Origin: Oceanicola sp.
GTDB taxonomy: Bacteria > Pseudomonadota > Alphaproteobacteria > Rhodobacterales > Rhodobacteraceae
Assembly: GCA_022447275.1 (NCBI GenBank)
Contig: JAKVBK010000011.1
Coordinates: 1 to 64,000, forward strand
DNA: 64,000 bases
Reading direction: 5' to 3'
Numbering within the stretch: position 1 is the stretch's first letter; each line of letters starts with the position of its first letter. Positions 62,405 to 64,000 of the stretch are shown piece by piece. The notes beneath the pieces are model-generated. The model was given only the letters and a program-made list of their open reading frames with translations. It did no database searches and was not told the DNA's origin. A program made the translations under genes and the position numbers.

Positions 62405-63272
62405 CCAGATTGGGCGGCGTGTCGCGACGATAGACATCGCGCACAAGGTGGGCCAGCGCTGTTTCAGCCGGCCCATTTGCCGCCTCCGAGACATACAGAT
62501 TGATATTGTAGGTCCCAAGCTGCGGCAGTTCGCCGCCATGCAGCACCGGCTCCGTCAACGGGGGCTCAGAGCCTTCGAGAATCGCATGCACGGCCAGATC
62601 GGCGCTGACGGTGGCCTCAATGGTGCGGTCACTGTCGCTCTCAACAGCCATTTCCCAGGGGATGTCCATCTCATCGAGACGGCGGACAATGGCGCTGCGA
62701 AAAATGCACTGACGTCCAAAGGCCAGCCGCAAGGGACGTTGCTTCCATGCTGTTCCGCCGGGGGCCCCGATCCATGTCAGCGGTTTTGAAATCAAGGTTT
62801 CGCCATCAGGATCGACGGAGGGCTCCGTGGTCAGGATAAGATCACAATCCCCGTGATAAAACAGCGCCCGCAGTTTCCGCGTGTAGGAGGACAGTAGGTT
62901 CACCCGCATTCTTGGATAGGCGGCGGCAAACCTCTGCAAAACTTGGGGGATATAGGGATAGACGATGTCATGGGGCACGCCGAGCGTGATCTCGCCCTCA
63001 TATTCATGTGACGTCAGCCGGCTGATGGCTTCATCATTGAGCGCCAGCATCCGCCGCGCGTAGCCCAGCAATTGTTCCCCTTCCGCGGTCAGGGCCGCGC
63101 CTTTGCGCGAGCGATCCAACAATCTGAGATCGAGGGATTCTTCCAGTCTCTTGAGCTGCATCGACACTGCAGACTGCGTGAGGTGCAATGCCCCAGCCGC
63201 CCGGGTGACCCCCCCCGTGTCAGCAACCGTCACGAACGACCGCAAAGCCGTCAGATCCAGATTTCGCGCCAT
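62343..63272 (-). CDS. LysR family transcriptional regulator
   Basis: 309 residues. HTH at ~5-65 (LDLTALRSFVTVADTGGVTR, LHLTQSAVSMQLKRLEESL), then a periplasmic-binding-protein-like ligand domain. Convergent with the oxidoreductase gene by a 62-base overlap and divergent from the small DUF1127 gene. Its target may be either. Start ATG 63272. Confidence 0.93.
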   Translation of the reverse strand: MARNLDLTALRSFVTVADTGGVTRAAGALHLTQSAVSMQLKRLEESLDLRLLDRSRKGAALTAEGEQLLGYARRMLALNDEAISRLTSHEYEGEITLGVPHDIVYPYIPQVLQRFAAAYPRMRVNLLSSYTRKLRALFYHGDCDLILTTEPSVDPDGETLISKPLTWIGAPGGTAWKQRPLRLAFGRQCIFRSAIVRRLDEMDIPWEMAVESDSDRTIEATVSADLAVHAILEGSEPPLTEPVLHGGELPQLGTYNINLYVSEAANGPAETALAHLVRDVYRRDTPPNLVKLPSQASSRQPYPSISASG

Positions 63273-63318
63273 GATCGCCTCCTATGTGCATCGTGCTCAC
63301 GTCATATATCGAATTCTG

Positions 63319-63333
63319 TGATGAATGACATCA
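63319..63333. promoter_or_regulatory. Possible LysR binding site
   Basis: TGATG-AATGA-CATCA, a perfect 5-bp inverted repeat spaced by 5, in the 159-base gap between the divergent LysR and DUF1127 genes. Weakly supported. Confidence 0.3.
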
Positions 63334-63431
63334 AAAACATTCGTTTCACAAATGGATTTATCATCGCCATATACATCAGCAGAAATGATGAACACGCAGA
63401 CCAACGCCACAATTCATGAAGGAACGATACC

Positions 63432-63653
63432 ATGGCTTTGCTCAACACTTTTGATCACACCACGCTGAACACGCCAGCCCTGCCCCGCTTTGGTATCCAA
63501 TCCTTGCTGCGCATGGGCGCCCTTGCCCGCCAGCGCCGCGCCCTTGCGCGCCTTGATGCCGCCACCCTGCGCGATCTGGGCCTGAGCGCCGCCGATGTTG
63601 ACCGTGAAGTGGCCCGCCCGTTCTGGGACATCCCGGCCTACTGGAGAGGCTAA
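63432..63653 (+). CDS. DUF1127 small protein
   Basis: 73 residues. The DUF1127 core, RRALARLDAATLRDLGLSAA, then DVDREVARPFWDIPAYWRG, matches the YjiS-like family found in many Alphaproteobacteria. Such small Arg-rich proteins have been linked to RNA metabolism, phosphate/carbon control and stress, and are often next to LysR genes. GAAGGAACG lies ahead of ATG 63432. Confidence 0.9.
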   Translation: MALLNTFDHTTLNTPALPRFGIQSLLRMGALARQRRALARLDAATLRDLGLSAADVDREVARPFWDIPAYWRG

Positions 63654-63690
63654 CCGGCCCACACTGGCCGCCTCTGCGAAATCCCTCACT

Positions 63691-63719
63691 GCGCGCGTCC
63701 TTGGATGCGCGCTTTTTTA
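63691..63719 (+). terminator. Terminator after DUF1127 gene
   Basis: GCGCGCGTCC / GGATGCGCGC stem (63691-63700 and 63703-63712, one G-U pair; the two central bases cannot close fully) with TTTTTT at 63713-63718. Confidence 0.85.
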
Positions 63720-63909
63720 TTGGGGATAGGTCAATAGGTCAGCCTTGGGTTCACCCGCGCACAAACCCATTGGCACAGAATTGATCAAACCTGTCGCATC
63801 TCGCACTAAACCCTTGAAACACGCACGCTTGCCGCCGATATTGAGGCCAAGCCGGGGGGAATGGCTCCTTCCGGACCATAGTCATTTCGTGAGACCAACG
63901 GAGGCAAAC

Positions 63910-64000
63910 ATGGCAGACTATCAGACGATGCAATCTGGCATCGCCGGCGCCCGCGCTGCTGAGATCGACGCGGGCCTCAAGGCCCACATGTCCAAGGTTT
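63910..64000 (+). CDS. Bax inhibitor-1/YccA family protein (3' end cut by window)
   Basis: Only 30 codons are in the window: MADYQTMQSGIAGARAAEID then AGLKAHMSKV. This is the short cytoplasmic lead-in of Rhodobacteraceae BI-1/YccA-type membrane proteins, which precedes seven helices. GGAGGCAAAC ends at the ATG at 63910. The name rests on the N-terminal pattern only. Confidence 0.6.
   Translation, partial: MADYQTMQSGIAGARAAEIDAGLKAHMSKV

Overview
The window is high-G+C bacterial chromosome from an alphaproteobacterium, most likely a marine Rhodobacteraceae (Roseobacter-type) strain. The pointers are a VPLPA-CTERM sorting tail at the left edge, a PccB/PccA propionyl-CoA carboxylase cluster with a PccR/ScfR-type regulator, a ctaC-ctaB-ctaG-ctaE-surf1-thrC-M16 peptidase run, lysC next to ptsP, a PraR-like XRE regulator and a DUF1127 protein. 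I see no rRNA, tRNA, CRISPR array, transposase or phage gene. Coding density is high, and many genes overlap by ATGA or TGATG junctions.

Left part (1-14.7 kb): a surface-sorted protein fragment, a TerB/J-domain co-chaperone, an acetyltransferase/VOC pair, then a propionyl-CoA to succinyl-CoA block: methylmalonyl-CoA mutase (2661-4799), PccA (5556-7601) and PccB (9616-11148), with four small proteins between pccA and pccB, one a 42-residue lipoprotein. A Bcr/CflA efflux pump and a small doubtful ORF separate pccB from its presumed regulator pccR (13257-14651). TTTGCAAA palindromes and GCAAA half-sites precede both pccB and pccR.

Middle part (14.8-40.5 kb): aspartate kinase and PtsP (nitrogen PTS), a degenerate response regulator, a flavin reductase and SulP transporter that converge on a perfect terminator, an adenine salvage operon (mtnP-hypothetical-apt), a FAD-linked hydroxyacid dehydrogenase, an exported metallo-beta-lactamase-fold protein, and the cytochrome c oxidase maturation/threonine synthase cluster. 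tldD, dprA and topA follow on the opposite strand.

Right part (40.8-64 kb): a 3-oxoacid CoA-transferase operon (scoA-scoB) interrupted by a blue-light LOV sensor kinase gene that appears to lack the usual phosphoacceptor histidine; AcuC-type deacetylase and an apparently Tat-exported glutathione peroxidase; Nudix, DUF1178 and SDR genes; EamA, SLC13 and MgtE transporters; YebC; YmdB and 5-formyl-THF cyclo-ligase; two purine deaminases (guanine and putative 8-oxoguanine); a TetR/alpha-beta hydrolase pair with a 28-bp operator-like palindrome and a cysteine at the nucleophile position; HisN; a PraR-like regulator; quinone oxidoreductase/LysR; DUF1127; and the first 30 codons of a Bax-inhibitor-1-like protein.

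Taken together the window is mostly core metabolism. The least ordinary items are the LOV kinase inside the ketone-body CoA-transferase operon, the repeat array in front of pccR, and the small conserved-looking genes inside the pcc cluster. I did not find a clear new defence or mobile system.
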